Source of the DNA: Persicaria tinctoria
Lineage: Eukaryota > Streptophyta > Magnoliopsida > Caryophyllales > Polygonaceae
Assembly (NCBI GenBank): GCA_037127255.1
Contig: JBANSL010000007.1
Span: 65,308,038-65,372,037, forward strand
Direction: 5' to 3'
Length of the DNA: 64,000 nt
The notes beneath the pieces were generated by a model. It did no database searches. It had not been told where the DNA came from and was given only the letters and a program-made list of their open reading frames with translations. Within the stretch, counting starts at the first letter, position 1, and each line of letters opens with the position of its first letter. A program made the position numbers and the translations under genes. Shown here piece after piece: positions 22,540 through 35,018 of the stretch.

Positions 22540-23582
22540 CAACTCTTCCGACTAGACCAATAAATAGATTTAGATTCATAATGGGGATTGACCATGTTGG
22601 GTAGCCTGGTCCCTCTAGGAACCCAAACTTGTCTTATCTGTTCGTTTAATCACACATGAAATGTATTTCTAATGATGTGAGGATCCCTTCGTTTATATGG
22701 ACAAGTTTCTTTCACATGCTTTTTCTTACAACAATAAAAACAGGTTTCTTTGGATTTTTTTATTGTAGCCAATACCACTTCTATTAATTGATAGTTGCTG
22801 TTCAACTAGCATCTTATCAAGATTGGCTTTAGATCTCGTGAATTGTATGAGTGATGCCTGATGGTCTTTGCACTTGTCAGCCAGCTTAACCTTCTCTTTC
22901 TCTAAATCATCATTGCGAAGCTGTAGAGATGAGAGTTTTTTCTTGAGATCAGAATTCTTTGATGTCAAGGTCTTGACTTTAATGTCAAGAGCCGACTGAG
23001 AAGCTTTAAGATTTTTCATTTCCAGCGACATTTCACTTATGCATTTCTGTTGATATTTTAGCTTCTCCTTAGAGATGTTGATTTCATTTTGTAAGCCTCT
23101 TCATTAGAAATCATATTCTTTAAGAACTAATATAGAATATCAGGAGGATTGGACATTAAGCTTCTTACCACTTCCTCAAGATCTTGACTTCTGGATTCCT
23201 CATGCTTAACCATTAGACAAAGGTTTGCCTGATCTTCTTGCGTGTCTGATTCGCTTGAGGAATCTGAGTCACTCCAAGTGGCTATCATAGCTTTCTTTCT
23301 TTGCTCATTCCTCTTGAATTTATTTATTTTCTTCATAGGACATTTCATCACAAGATGATCTGTTTCACCACATTTAAAGCATGTTAGTACGTTTAGCTTT
23401 TTGGATGAGTTAGAGGACTTACATTTGAACTTAGATGATCCAGCGTTGTCTCGATTAGAGAACTGCTTTTTCATCTTCAGGATTTGTGCTAGTCCTCAAG
23501 GGATAAGAGCGACAGGATCATCCTCATCGATAATCACTTTCATCATCATCGATTTGTGCTTCTTTCTTCTTTGCTTTGAGGG
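22540..23582 (-). pseudogene. gag: Element C gag, C-terminal part
   Basis: This part carries the CCHC knuckle TCFKCGETDHLVMKCPMKK (about 23370) and a coiled-coil stretch (KVKTLTSKNSDLKKKLSSL, about 22960). It ends at TGA 22541-22539, which overlaps the pol ATG as TTGATG. The frame is broken in several places. Element E separates it from the N-terminal part at 32065-32681. Confidence 0.75.
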
Positions 23583-25347
23583 TGATCGGTCTAAAACCAA
23601 CACCCCACAAGCGTACGGTGTCAATTGTAGTAATCGAGTGTCGAATCTCAGGGACCGTGTGAATATCAATTGCAGAACTTCAACTAGTTTACTAAGCCAA
23701 ATAAGAGAAGTGATTTTTGACGGAATGAAGAAATAAGAAGAAGAAAAATAGCAAATTGCAAGTGTTTGTGAATATATGACGAGAAACATTCCAGAGTCAG
23801 GGTTCACCACAACAATGGATCGTCGATAGACTATATAATTTTCATGCATGAACGAATTGAAAAGAGATATTTGAAGGTAAACTATCTAAATTCATCATCG
23901 CTCAGCCTACGCATCTTGCAATAACTATGTCGTTTCAATTAATTATCACTCAGCTTACGCTTGTTGCATAATCAATCAAGTTGGACTCATTAAGCACTTA
24001 GACCCTAGCGAGCGAATCGATCAAACAATCGCATGCGCGATCTGCATAACCAACTCAAACCTAGGTTGTCTACGATAGTTTATTATTCTCAAGAGAATTA
24101 AATAGATAGCTCATAAATAATTCTCAAGTTCAATCCATGTTTTCCAATAAAATTAACAACTTTATCTATATATCCAATCTCAATTCGCAGCCGGCGCATC
24201 TTGAAGATCAAAAGGATTCCAATCAATCATAAAATTAATCGGATTAAGCACTCATGGATCAAATCAAACAAATAATAGAATTCATTCAGGCAATCATCAC
24301 GCACATGTCTATCTCAGCATCGTTGAGATCACCCCAACCCCAGAACAAGAAAATTAGCCAGACATAGATTCAGACAAAATCAAAGAATTCATCATGGAAG
24401 AATATAAAACTAGATTAAAGGAACTTATCTTAAATCCAGCAAAACAAACCTTCAAAAAGAAATCTCTGAAAAGCTTAAGTTCTCAATGTCTGCAACTAGC
24501 GTCTGTGGAATGAAAATTGGACGTCTTTTGATCTAACCCTAATTCTCTATCTATATTTCTCAAAGGAAAATGTGAAAATAATTCTAAAAATAATAAAATA
24601 TCCCAAAAGGTTGTCCAACAATAGATAAAAGCGGATAAAAAACTCCGAAGTATTAACGCGGAAAGGCAAGTATCGAGTCGATATGTAGCTACTGTAAAGC
24701 AATCTGGCTTGGAATGTGAAGGTATCGAGTCGATACATGTGTATATCGAGTCGATACATGTGGGTATCGAGTCGATATGTCGTGTTTTCCTCTCTGCTCG
24801 TTATACCGACTCGGAAGGCTTTGATACCGACTCGATACTCTATGGTTCCGGGTCGATACTTTGACTCAGCATCAGCTTCTTGGCTCGAGTTCTCCCTATT
24901 GCAGGCCGAATTTGCAAAAGTGCTCAACATAAAAGTTGTAGGACTCTGAATTATCCTTCAAAAAAGCTATAGAACGTCTCGATCCGAATTTTGTGTAGCT
25001 CAAACGACTCATTTTATTGAGATGTCTCCAAACAGGATTTGTCCGAAATATGTCGGTTCGACAATGGGCTCTTCTTAGCTTGATTTATAGCACTTGAGTC
25101 TGCTATGCAAGGCTCTTTCGGCGTCCATAAACATCTTAAACTTGGTTTCAATGAATCTTATTCCATCGTGATTCCAAATTTGCATCGAACAAGCTCTAAA
25201 TCACCTGAAAACAAATAAAGACACGAGTGTAGACATCTATTCTAGAAACTAAACCAAAACTTATATTAAAGACATGCAAACCATATAAAAATGACTTAAA
25301 AATGACTATAAACTATTACCTATAATACGTAGAATATGATGATATCA
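23583..25347 (-). repeat. Element E left LTR (3' LTR)
   Basis: 1765 bp, aligned end to end with 30275-32059. It contains a TCGA-centred array at about 24669-24865. Confidence 0.85.
24665..24865. repeat. TATCGAGTCGATA array, element E left LTR
   Basis: Four copies of TATCGAGTCGATA (24669, 24722, 24742-24755, 24766) are followed by the reverse-type TACCGACTCGATAC and variants to about 24865. The unit is a near-palindrome. Open frames across it read repeated YRLDT peptides, which I regard as by-products. Confidence 0.75.
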
Positions 25348-25363
25348 AAATACCCCATACTTA
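25348..25363 (-). promoter_or_regulatory. Element E polypurine tract
   Basis: On the minus strand AAGTATGGGGTATTT precedes the 3' LTR directly. The same AAGTATGGGGTGTTT is found before the 3' LTR of element F, so it is the plus-strand priming site of this lineage. Confidence 0.65.
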
Positions 25364-27612
25364 GAACTTGTTTGTCCTCAAGCAAGACTAGTCAAATACA
25401 ACCACAAGTGCAAGATAAAATATTTGCCTCAACTTATTCAAGCCCTTTTGATAATAATAATGCAATCAAAATCTCAAGACAAGTGTCATCATAGCATGCT
25501 TCCTCATTACCGAAGACAAAACAATCAAAAGTCCCCAAACCTCACAATAATATTTTATGAGAATCACTCTCGCTCAAATGTGTATAAGGAATGAAATTTA
25601 CGCTCAGTCTCAACAATTGCGTTTATCTATACCATAGGCTTGCCCAACGTTCTACATCTCCACCGCTTGAGATCATGCACACAACAATAATCATGAGGAC
25701 TTATATAATGGTTGTAATGATGCTAAGGTAAAGGAAAATAAGGTATGGAAATATTTAGGCTGTGTGGTGCAAAAATCCGGGAAAAAGACGCCAAAGAGCA
25801 ACCAGTAAAACACCAATGCCAACAACTTCACAAACCAAATCACACCCAACTCCATCACAAATAATGCATTCTCAATTAAGCACTTCAGACTTCAATCAAC
25901 CATTTTCTTTCTTATTTTCTTTGTTTTCTGACTCTTTTCTTACCTCTCTAGCTTCAACACCGTTTTGCGTGAATAAAAACATTTGTGATGAATGCACCTG
26001 GTTACTAAGTGTCTCAACCACCTCACTTGTATATTTTCCTCCTTGTGTGAATTTTATTCTCCACAAGCAGGATCGGTTACTAACCGTATTTTTTTTCTTC
26101 TTGACTTTTGCCTAGGAGTGAATTTTATCCTCCTCATGTCCCAAGGAATTTCTGCAACATTGCATATATCATTCAAAGCATAATATATCAAATACATGAC
26201 ACCAATGATCTCCACCCCATACTTGGCTTTTTGCCACTTCATCATCACAACCATTCAATAAAATCAGACCAATTTCCCTAATAGGTAGAAAAACTTAAAT
26301 AATATGGCTTGGATAATTTTGTGAAGCTTCCAAAGAATAGGCTATAGGCTCAAAGGGGTTTAAAACAGAGAGATCATGTAAAAGGTAGGTAAAGAGAGGA
26401 AAAAATGGCTAATGAAATCAATTCCTCAATCATTTTAATGTCATGTACACAAATAATATAATGCAGCCTCAAATAAGAGTCTAAAGCAAGTTATGAAGAT
26501 AGCAACAAAAGTGAGTGTCACACATGAAAAAGAATGAGAGGAACCATATAAACGTTAGTCATTTAGGCTCAAATCTCACAAGGCTTTTATTTAGGGACTA
26601 AGTCATGCTTATCTTATCAAATAACTCCATGCTAGGTAGAGCTGGAAAAACCCGACCCGAACACGAAAACCCGACCCGGTCGACTCGAAACCGATTATTC
26701 TGAACACCGACACAACCCGCCCATTTTGGACCTGAAATCCGAATGAACCGAACCCGATTAACCCGAAACCCATTAAGACCCTAACCTGTTATAACCGAAA
26801 CACGAAATAACCCGAACTTTAAGCTACAATCTAGTAAATTTTTTAAAATGAATATTGAAATAATGAAAACCCGAGACAACCGAAACCCGAATAACCGAAA
26901 CCCGATACAACCGAAACCCGAACCCGACCCAACCGATTGACCAAATTATTAGACATTACCCGAAACCCGAATGACCCATAACCCGACTAACCGAACCCAA
27001 ACCCGACCCGACCCGCCCGATTGCCACCTCTAATGCTAGGCAATTTATCAAAGAGATAATGACATATAAATACAAGGCGAATGTTAGCATCGTAGGCAAA
27101 TATCCCATCATTGTGGTATTTATGAAAATTTTGGGATATAATCAATCAATAAAACATTTCCATAGACTCCAAATAAAAGACTTGAACTAAAAACAGACAT
27201 GAGACAAATATGCAATTTTTTTTTATTTTATGACATTTTCTATTTTTTTTTTCTAATTTTTCATATGCAAAACATAAAAAGAAAAGGAATGAATATGACT
27301 ATACCCCATACTTAAATCCTACATTGTCCCCAATGTAGAACTCAACCAAGAGGTACTACCCTAACTATATGCAAATGAATAAAATAAAACAAAATAAAGA
27401 AAAGAAAAGAAATATAGAAAACTAAACTTGGGTTGCCTCCCAAGCAGCGCTTCTTTATTGGTCATTAGCTAGACCTCCACCATCTTTAAGTATTCGGATT
27501 GAGAAGGTTAGTGGTACGCCTCCCAACCGGACCAGGATCAACAACTGGTGTTAACCTCTGTCTTAGCACTCTGAATGTGCTTGAATTCTTGTGCCATAGT
27601 TCAGCTCGTCAA
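25364..27612. other. Element E 3' non-coding region
   Basis: About 2.2 kb of low-coding DNA lies between the integrase remnant and the polypurine tract, interrupted by the MITE at 26637. Short open frames at 25762-26183 show no domain. Confidence 0.6.
26637..27032. mobile_element. hAT-like MITE, 396 bp, perfect 8-bp TSD
   Basis: It starts TAGAGCTGGAAAAACCC and ends GATTGCCACCTCTA. The TSD is ATGCTAGG (26629-26636, 27033-27040). The interior CCCGAAACC repeats match the MITE at 15905-16254, with a longer right-hand array. Confidence 0.85.
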
Positions 27613-27680
27613 TCCAATAAGATCTTTGTAACTCTATAAGGTCCTGACCATCTTGTGCTTTTTGGCCCTGGGAACATATT
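27613..27680 (-). pseudogene. Element E integrase C-terminal remnant
   Basis: The minus-strand frame reads FPGPKSTRWSGPYRVTKILL, the conserved SH3-like end of gypsy integrases (the W-S-G-P-Y/F-x-V-T-K motif). A stop follows at once. It lies less than 200 bp from the protease region, which shows that about 2.5-3 kb of pol is missing. Confidence 0.7.
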
Positions 27681-27868
27681 TGACTTCCAATGAAAAAGTC
27701 TTACCCGATCACTGGAGCTTTCTTCTTTTCTTCTCTCTTCTTTGTAGTAGGAGCCTCCAATGTAAGTGAATTCAAATCATGAGGTGAAGCATCAACCCGA
27801 CACAAGGAGTGCACCAATCCATCAACAAGCTTAAGAGAATCATTAGAAATAATGGACATCAAGTGCTC

Positions 27869-30143
27869 TTAAAATGCTTTTTCCAACAAGTCTTCCCTGC
27901 ACACGTCTTTCTCCAAAGAAGGGATTTTAATAACTCTAGAAAAATTAAATTCAATTTCCTCTTCTCCAATGGTAAAAGAGAGAATCCCTTCCTTGACATC
28001 AATATTAGCACCTGCAGTAGCTAAGAAAGGTCTACCAAGAATTATAGGTACTTGAGAATCAACATCCATATCAATGATAATAAAAATCAGTGGGCACAAA
28101 AAAAGTATCAAGCTGAACGGGAATATTCTCAAGGATACCCATGGGATGAACAATAGACCTATCACCCATAAATAATTGCATTTCCACAGGTTTTAGCTCA
28201 CCAAGACCAAGCTTATTATAAATACATAAAGGAAGAACACTTACACTGGCACCTAAATCACATAATGCAGCATAATAATGATCACCAATAGAGATAGGGA
28301 TAGAGAATTTACCTGGATCGTTGAGCTTTGGTGGGATCTTGTTTTGAATTATTGCACTAGTTTCTTGTCCAAGAGACACCGCTTGACATTCATCAATTTT
28401 CCTCTTGTTAGAGAGGATCTCCTTTAAAAACTTCATGTAGGTAGGCATCTCCTTCAAGGCATCAACAAACGGAATCTCAATTTGCAGCTTCTTTAAAATT
28501 TCCATGAAATTCTCGAGCTTTTGTTCTAACTCAAACTTTCTCCTCTGTTGTGGGAATGGAAGAGGGGGCTTATATGGTTGTGGTGGCACATAGGATGCCT
28601 CTTTCTCTTCACCCTCTTTCTCCTTAGCTTCTTCCTGTAATTGCGCAATATCCTCACTAGCTTTATAAGGCTTAAGCCTCATTACTTCCTCTGGTTGCTC
28701 TTCACTTCTCAAGGTCACAACAGCAATGTGCCCCTTTGGATTTTCATCGCTTTTTCCTGGAAGGTGACCGGATGGTCTAGGAGTGTTAATGGCCAGTTGA
28801 TCCATTTGAGTTTCAAGCATCTTGAATCGCGCCTCAGTCTTAGCTTCTACTTCACGATTCCTGGCTTCTGTTGCATTTTGATTGGCCAGTACTTAGTTTA
28901 ACATCTCCTCTACGCTGAGTGATGATGTCTCTCGAGCTGGTGCTTGGTTTTCCTGTTGCCTCTGTTGGAATCCAAGGGGTGGATTTTGAGCTCCCTGATT
29001 GTTAGCATAGGAGAAGCCTAGACGATCTCTAGCACGGGGGTTATAGTTGTAGTTGTTGTTGTAGCCTTGACCCCTATTGAAATTTCCAGCATAGTTAGCT
29101 TCTTCCTCTATCAGGTCACTATTCTGGGAAACAAACAACTCGCAGGTCGAGATGGTGTGAGTGGTAGCGCCACAACATTGACAAGGTACTGCAGATTTTG
29201 AAACTGAAGACGCTGCCGATCTTGTAGGGATTACATTCTCAAGCATTTTCTTTATGCTCTTGACTTCAGAGGAGAGAGCATCAAACTTGGCATCCCTATA
29301 TGTCTTTGTGTTTACCTCAAACAACCCAGCTTGTCTTTTCGAATTCAAAGACCCTCTAGATGATGAATATCTTCCATAGTGCTTAGCGGTCTTTTCAAGA
29401 AAATTCCAAGCTTCGTCTGCAGTCTTATCCACAAAGGTTCCTCCAGATGAGGAATCAATGAGTACCCTGGTAGCGTCATTAAGAGCCTTATAAAATATCT
29501 CCAAGAGGTTGATTTTCGGCTCTCCATGTTGAGGACAATCAAGCAAAAGATCCTTAAACCTTTCCCATGTTTCATAAAGATTCTCACCAGCTTGCATCTC
29601 AAAAGAGTGAATTTTGTTCCTCAGCTCAGCAATCTTGCTCAGCGGAAAGAATTTGTCCAGGAACTCAGAAGTAAGCATCTCCCATGTTGTGATAGTGTTG
29701 GGGGAGATTGAATTGCACCAATTCTTTGCTCGTCCCCGCAAAGAGAATGAGAAACCTCGCAACATAAGCTCTTCCGCCGTAACATTGTGCATCTTCACCG
29801 TGTTCATCAGCTCCTTAAAAGTGGTTAAATGCTGGTGAGGATTCTCATCAGGACCACCTCCAAATTGATTCTGAGCAATCATGTTGATGAGGGCGGGCTT
29901 CAGCTCAAAATTGTTTATGTTAATTGCTGGAAACACAACCCCAGGAGTAGGAACAAATTGTGTGGGGTTCATTCGTTGCCCCAGAGTCTACGGCGCAACA
30001 TCATTGTTAACCAGCTGCTGGTTGTTCAAGTTGTCTCCCATCTCGCGATCCCTAGCTCTTTGTGCAGCAAGCCTTGTGCGAAAAGTCCGTTCAATCTCAG
30101 GATCAAACGGTAAGAGATTTCCTGAGCTTCTAGATCTTCGCAT
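27869..30143 (-). pseudogene. gag: Element E gag-protease ORF with stops
   Basis: ATG at 30143-30141 (MRRSRSSGNLLPFDPEIE) opens a frame with in-frame stops at 29990-29988 and 28895-28893, and a 1-base frameshift near 28080. The gag core includes WCNSISPNTITTWEMLTSEF and ETWERFKDLLLDCPQHG, the retrotransposon gag domain. A CQCCGATTHTISTC knuckle-like motif is near 29150. The aspartic protease is the Athila/Tat type with CDLGASVSVLPL (about 28240) and later PIILGRPFLATAGANID. The protein would package RNA, but the breaks make it non-functional. Confidence 0.82.
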
Positions 30144-30255
30144 AAAAGTCACAGCACAAACCTGAAACCACAGACAAAAGAAAAGAAATAAAAAATAACA
30201 AGAAGACTTAGAAAAACCAATTGTTGTTACACAACTGATATTATTGACAGTCCCT

Positions 30256-30268
30256 GGCAACGGCGCCA
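30256..30268 (-). promoter_or_regulatory. Element E primer binding site (tRNA-Asp type)
   Basis: On the minus strand TGGCGCCGTTGCC lies 6 bases after the 5' LTR end. It is complementary to the 3' end of plant tRNA-Asp, the usual primer of Athila/Tat elements. Element F has the same site. Confidence 0.75.
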
Positions 30269-30274
30269 AAAACT

Positions 30275-32059
30275 TGATCGGTCTAAAAACAACACCCCGC
30301 AAGCGTACGATGTCAATTGTAGTAATCGAGTGTCGAATCTCAGGGACCGTGTGAATATCAATTGCAGAACTTCAACTAGTTTACTAAGCCAAATAAGAGA
30401 AGTGATTTTTGACGGAATGAAGAAATAAGAAGAAGAAAAATAGCAAATTGCAATTGTTTATGAATATATGACGAGAAACATTCCAGAGTCAGGGTTCACC
30501 ACAACAATGCATCGTCGATAGACTATATAATTTTCATGCCTGAACGAATTGAAAAGAGATATTTGAAGGTAAACTATCTAAATTCATCATCTCTCAGCCT
30601 ACGCATCTTGCAATAACTATGTCCGTTTTAATTAATTATCACTCAGCTTACGCTTGTTGCATAATCAATCAAGTTGGACTCATTAAGCACTTAGAACCTA
30701 GCGAGCGAATCGATTAAACAATCGCATGCGCGATCTGCATAACCAACTCAAACCTAGGTTGTCTACGATAGTTTATTATTCTCAAGAGAATTAAATAGAT
30801 TGCTCATAAACAATTCTCTAGTTCAATCCATGTTTTCCCATAAAATTAACAACTTTATCTATATATCCAATCTCAATTCGCAGCCGGCGCATCTTGAAGA
30901 TCAAAAGGATTCCAATCAATCATAAAATTAATTGGATTAAGCACTCATGGATCAAATCAAACAAATAATAGAATTCATTCGGGCAATCATCACACACATG
31001 TCTATCTCAGCATCGTTGAGATTACCCCAACCCCAGACTAGAAAATTAGCCAGACATAGATTCAGACATAATCAAAGAATTCATCATGGAAGAATATAAA
31101 ACTAGATTAAAGGAACTTATCTTAAATCCAGCAAAACAAACCTTCAAAAAGAAATCTATGAAAAGCTTATGTTCTCAATGTCTGCAACTAGTGTCTGTGG
31201 AATGAAAATTGGACGTCTTTTGATCTAACCCTAATTCTCTATCTATATTTCTCAAAGGAAAATGTGAAAATAATTCTAAAAATAATAAAATATCCCAAAA
31301 GATTGTCCAACAATAGATAAAAGCGGCTAAAAAACCCCGAAGTATTAACGCGGAAAGGCAAGTATCGAGTCGATAATTCAGAGTATCGAGTCGATATGTA
31401 GCTATTGTAAAGCAATCTGGCTCGAAATGTGAAGGTATCGAGTCGATACATGTGTGTATCGAGTCGATACATGTGGGTATGGAGTCGATATGTCGTGTTT
31501 TCCTCTCTGCTCGTTATACCGACTCAAAAGGCTTTGATACCGACTCGATACTCTATGGTTCCGGGTCGATACTTTGACTCAGCATCAGCTTCTTGGCTCG
31601 ATTTCTCCCTATTGTAGGCCGAATTTGCAAAAGTGCTCAGATGAAAGTTGTAGGTCTCTGAATTATCTTTCCAACAAGTTATAGTACGTCTCGATCCGAA
31701 TTTTGTGGAGCTCAAACGACTCATTTTACTGAGATTTTGCCAAACAGGATTTGTCCGAAATATGTCGGTTCGACAATGGGCTCTTCTTAGCTTGGTTTCT
31801 AGCACTTGAGACTGCTATGCAAGGCTCTTTCGGCATCCATAAACATCCTAAACTTGGCTCCAATGAATCTTATTCCATCGTGATTCCAAATTTGCATCGA
31901 ACAAGCTCCAAATCACTTGAAAACAAATAAAGACACGAATGTAGACATCTATTCTAGAAACTAAACCAAAACTTATATTAAAGACATGCAAACCATATTA
32001 AAATGACTTAAAAATGACTATAAACTATTACCTATAATACGTAGAGTATGATGATATCA
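30275..32059 (-). repeat. Element E right LTR (5' LTR)
   Basis: 1785 bp. It differs from the left LTR by substitutions and by an extra TCGA unit, which accounts for most of the length difference. Confidence 0.85.
31355..31580. repeat. TATCGAGTCGATA array, element E right LTR
   Basis: The same array as in the left LTR, with one more unit: TATCGAGTCGATAATTCAGAG precedes the first shared copy (about 31362-31398). One internal copy has decayed to TATGGAGTCGATA. Confidence 0.75.
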
Positions 32060-32064
32060 GAGGG

Positions 32065-32681
32065 CAAGATTTTTCGTTGTCGAGGGAAGTTCTCCATCTT
32101 CTTCATTTAAGATTATCTAATGTGTAATGAGTTTTCCAACTAAGACATCTAGTGACAGTATGTTAAGGTCTTGAGCTTCCTCAACTACAGTAACCTTAAG
32201 ACCCCATTTGGTTTTCGAGAGGCTCCTAAGAACCTTCCTTAACTTCTCAGTATTGGAGAAGGTCTTCCAAAGTGAATCCAAGTTATTCACAATTTGAGTG
32301 AATCTCGTAAACATTTCATTCGCTGATTCATAGGGATTCATCTTGAAGAGCTCGTATTGTCTAAGAAAGATGCTGATATTGCTCTCATTGACTTGGATAG
32401 TTCCTTCATAACCACCAGCTTGTCCCAAATCACCTTGGCACTCTCCAAATCTGTTTGAGTATATTTGTCTTCATGCTTCTTGACTTCTTTTCCAGCAACG
32501 CCAGTCTTCTTTGGAATATAATACATGGTTCCTTCCTGACCCAACCCCATAACACTAGATCTTGATCAATGATGAACATCTATATCAAAGATATCATGTG
32601 AACAAAGTTATTGCCAAAGAATAGAGGAGGATGGTTGGCTGGTCTCCCTTGGGCAAATCCTCCATCACCTATGGTAGACAT
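32065..32681 (-). pseudogene. gag: Element C gag, N-terminal part
   Basis: ATG at 32681-32679 begins MSTIGDGGFAQG, as in element B (60915). Recognisable Sirevirus gag blocks follow (NPYESANEMFTRFTQIVNNL near 32300). Stops and frameshifts interrupt it, and element E truncates it at 32064. The remainder is at 22540-23582. Confidence 0.75.
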
Positions 32682-32722
32682 GATAAAAATCACAAGATTG
32701 TTAGATCAAATAGTGAGCCTCA

Positions 32723-32734
32723 CTCTGATACCAA
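32723..32734 (-). promoter_or_regulatory. Element C primer binding site (tRNA-iMet type)
   Basis: On the minus strand TTGGTATCAGAG, the standard copia primer site, lies next to the LTR end. Confidence 0.75.
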
Positions 32735-32735
32735 T

Positions 32736-33833
32736 TTAAGAGTCTATAAGGCGATGAACAATACTCTAGAAGGGGAGGGGGGGGGGGGGGGGATGAATAG
32801 AGTATGCTCGGTTTTTTCAAAACAAAACCTTAAGAAACTTGTCAAGACCTTGTTATGACTATCAAACCTTGACAAGGTAAAAAATCAAGCGATATAAAAT
32901 GAATGCAGAATAAATAGATGAACACACGAATTGTTAAAAAGATTCGGGACGAACTTGGCCTACGTCCTCGCCTAGGGTTATCCAACTCGTAGGATTCAAA
33001 CTACTTCTTATTTCACTTCCCTGAGCCTAGAACTTCCTAGAAGAACTACCCTTCATCTATACAAAGCCTCACCGCTTCTATTCTAGTACCCAACCTTACA
33101 AGTGAAATAAAAGCTCTCACTACACACCGGAGTGTGTCTTAGATCGAGTATATGATAGTCTTAGAGTAAAATGAATGACTTGTACAATAAGCGCTTGTGT
33201 TTCTCTCAACCCTAAAAATTGAAACAAACTAAATTTAGTGAGACTATGAGAGGAACTTCGAATGACGAATGCTTAAGAGGGCTTGATCACTTTGAATGTC
33301 AGCTTATAGTCTTGTCGATCTTCTCCTTGGACTTGTCTATATATAAGCATTCTCCTTTGTGTTGATGGTAGGGAAGCCATTTGAATTTTGAACTTCTCAA
33401 TTCTTTTCTTTCCAAAGCTGTCTTGCAATCTTTTACACGCTCCTAGAAGATATGATGGAGCCAAGATATCTTATTGCCCTTATATAGCTTCCCATCCTAT
33501 CCCGAAATACATCTCAAATATTCTTCCAAATACTATAAAGTAGTAGAAGACATATATAATATATGTGTTTGGATATAGCCGAACCAAACTGATTTCCTTA
33601 TGGCCCAATGCAAGGGCCCATGAGTAATCATGACCCAAGAGTTTAGCCTTAAATCAATCCCTGCACTTAAACACGTCAACACGTAATCGAAATCCAATAT
33701 AAGATCAAACATGTTAGACTTGGTTTCAAGGTTCAAGACCTTGAAACCAGACTTTCTGTTTTGTCTTTCATCACCCTTAAAATCAACCTGCAAGTTAGTA
33801 TCTCAAGGTCTTACAATCAAGATGAAGTCTTCA
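32736..33833 (-). repeat. Element C right LTR (5' LTR)
   Basis: 1098 bp, uninterrupted. The first base pair is TT instead of TG. It contains a 16-G run at 32777-32792. It serves as the reference for locating D and the MITE in the left LTR. Confidence 0.85.
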
Positions 33834-33838
33834 CATGT

Positions 33839-34170
33839 GATATTAATAACTCTTAAAAATTTATTCAATGTATAAGACAATTTTAGGATATCTAAAATTT
33901 TATTCCTGATTCCGTGCCTACATGACAGAACATTACAAAAGCTCAGCCAACTCAATTACTCAACCGAATGCTCAAATCTTTAAGCAATAAACAAAACAAA
34001 TTACCAAGATAACAACCTTTTTTTTTTCCAGAAAAACCAACCTAACCAACTTGAATCAACTGTAACATGCTAATTTAGTAATTCAGGCAAAACTTCCATT
34101 CCACACATATATTAATGGAAAAAAATTAAAAATATACATATGATTGATTATTGATATTGAAAATAATAAA

Positions 34171-34204
<34 letters not shown>

Positions 34205-34548
34205 CAAAAACTTTATTATGCTGAAACTTTATTTTTATTATTATTGTTGTTGTTATTATCATTAATGGGTTATATATACACACACATTAATATATGTGCG
34301 AGACGAGACTTGTGGGATTTGGAAGTCTTTTCCCACGTCCCATCCCGCACCGGGATTCACTTTTTTTCTCCTCAAATCACAACGAAATCAGGACGGGTCC
34401 AACATTTGAAGAATTCATGTCCACCCCTACTAATTTCTATGTCCCCCCTTCTCTCTCACATTTCCTCTCTCATCTGTCCCCTCTCTCTTCTCTACTTTTG
34501 TTACCTTCTCAATTAAATAAATACGTTTCATAAATAAAAAAAAGGATT
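33839..34548. other. Intergenic DNA with (TTA)n microsatellite
   Basis: No gene is evident. 34171-34203 is an uninterrupted (ATT)n run. The CT-rich open frames at 34151-34533 have no domain. Confidence 0.5.
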
Positions 34549-34749
34549 GTGCTATATACACCCGCAATGTGCTATATGCGCTCTAGAGGACGAATTACAG
34601 ATCCATCTGTTATAAAAGAATAAAAAATTACATAGGATAGATCATGGATCCGTTCTATGTAAGCAAATAAAAAGCAAAAAAAAAAAAGAAGGAGAGAACA
34701 AGGTGCAGATTAAAGATTCGCCCTTTAGTTATTGCACAACAACTTTTTG

Positions 34750-34800
<51 letters not shown>

Positions 34801-34968
34801 GTTTTTAATTCACAACGGGCGGATCAAGGATTCAACCTATGTAATTTTTTTGTAACAGACGGATCTTAGATCCGTCTGTATATATTTTTTAAAAGATTTA
34901 CAACGAACGAATCTGTGATCCGTCCTATGGAATGCATATAACACCTGCGATGGGTGCATATAGCCACC
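34549..34968. mobile_element. MITE-like element with about 60-bp inverted ends
   Basis: The left end GTGCTATATACACCCGCAAT and the complement of the right end (GTGGCTATATGCACCCATCG) stay alignable for about 60 bp. Inside are paired GGATC/GATCC-containing units (ACGGATCTTAGATCCGTC near 34861). A (CT)n microsatellite, 34752-34798, lies in the middle. It has no coding capacity and the superfamily is undetermined. Confidence 0.5.
34752..34798. repeat. (CT)n microsatellite
   Basis: A 47-bp uninterrupted CT run. Confidence 0.95.
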
Positions 34969-35018
34969 CAAATAAAAAAAACAACTTTATTTTTTTAAAC
35001 CAGAGCTAGAGTTGTTTA

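Larger units (their letters stand above)
23583..32059 (-). mobile_element. Element E: non-autonomous Athila/Tat-like Ty3/gypsy retrotransposon
   Basis: LTRs start TGATCGGTCTAAAA and end GATGATATCA. The TSD is GAGGG (23578-23582, 32060-32064). It lies in the gag of element C. On the minus strand it has a tRNA-Asp-type primer site, gag, a protease region and the last part of integrase. Reverse transcriptase, RNase H and the integrase core are absent, so it could only move with enzymes from another element. A hAT MITE sits in the 3' non-coding part. Confidence 0.85.
10193..33833 (-). mobile_element. Element C: old Sirevirus-type Ty1/copia retrotransposon with nested insertions
   Basis: LTRs start TGAAGAGTCTATAAGG (TTAAGAG in the right copy) and end GTCTTCA. 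The flanks are a perfect 5-bp TSD CATGT (10188-10192 and 33834-33838). Genes run on the minus strand: gag from 32681, pol from 22539, then an extra ORF. All have stops. Nested inside are DNA transposon D and a hAT MITE in the left LTR, and gypsy element E in gag. The same family, much younger, is element B. The Sirevirus call rests on the gag sequence, the TCFKCGETDHLV zinc knuckle and the third ORF. Confidence 0.88.

Noticed and set aside
24547..24930. YRLDTHMYRLDT repeat protein (also at 31239-31472)
   Set aside because: The repeats come from the palindromic TCGA DNA array, both strands are open, and the array length differs between LTRs; no reason to think it is translated.
34752..34798. 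(CT)n tract as a GAGA-type promoter element of the DC1 gene
   Set aside because: It lies inside a MITE-like repeat about 700 bp upstream and there is no evidence that it acts on the gene.
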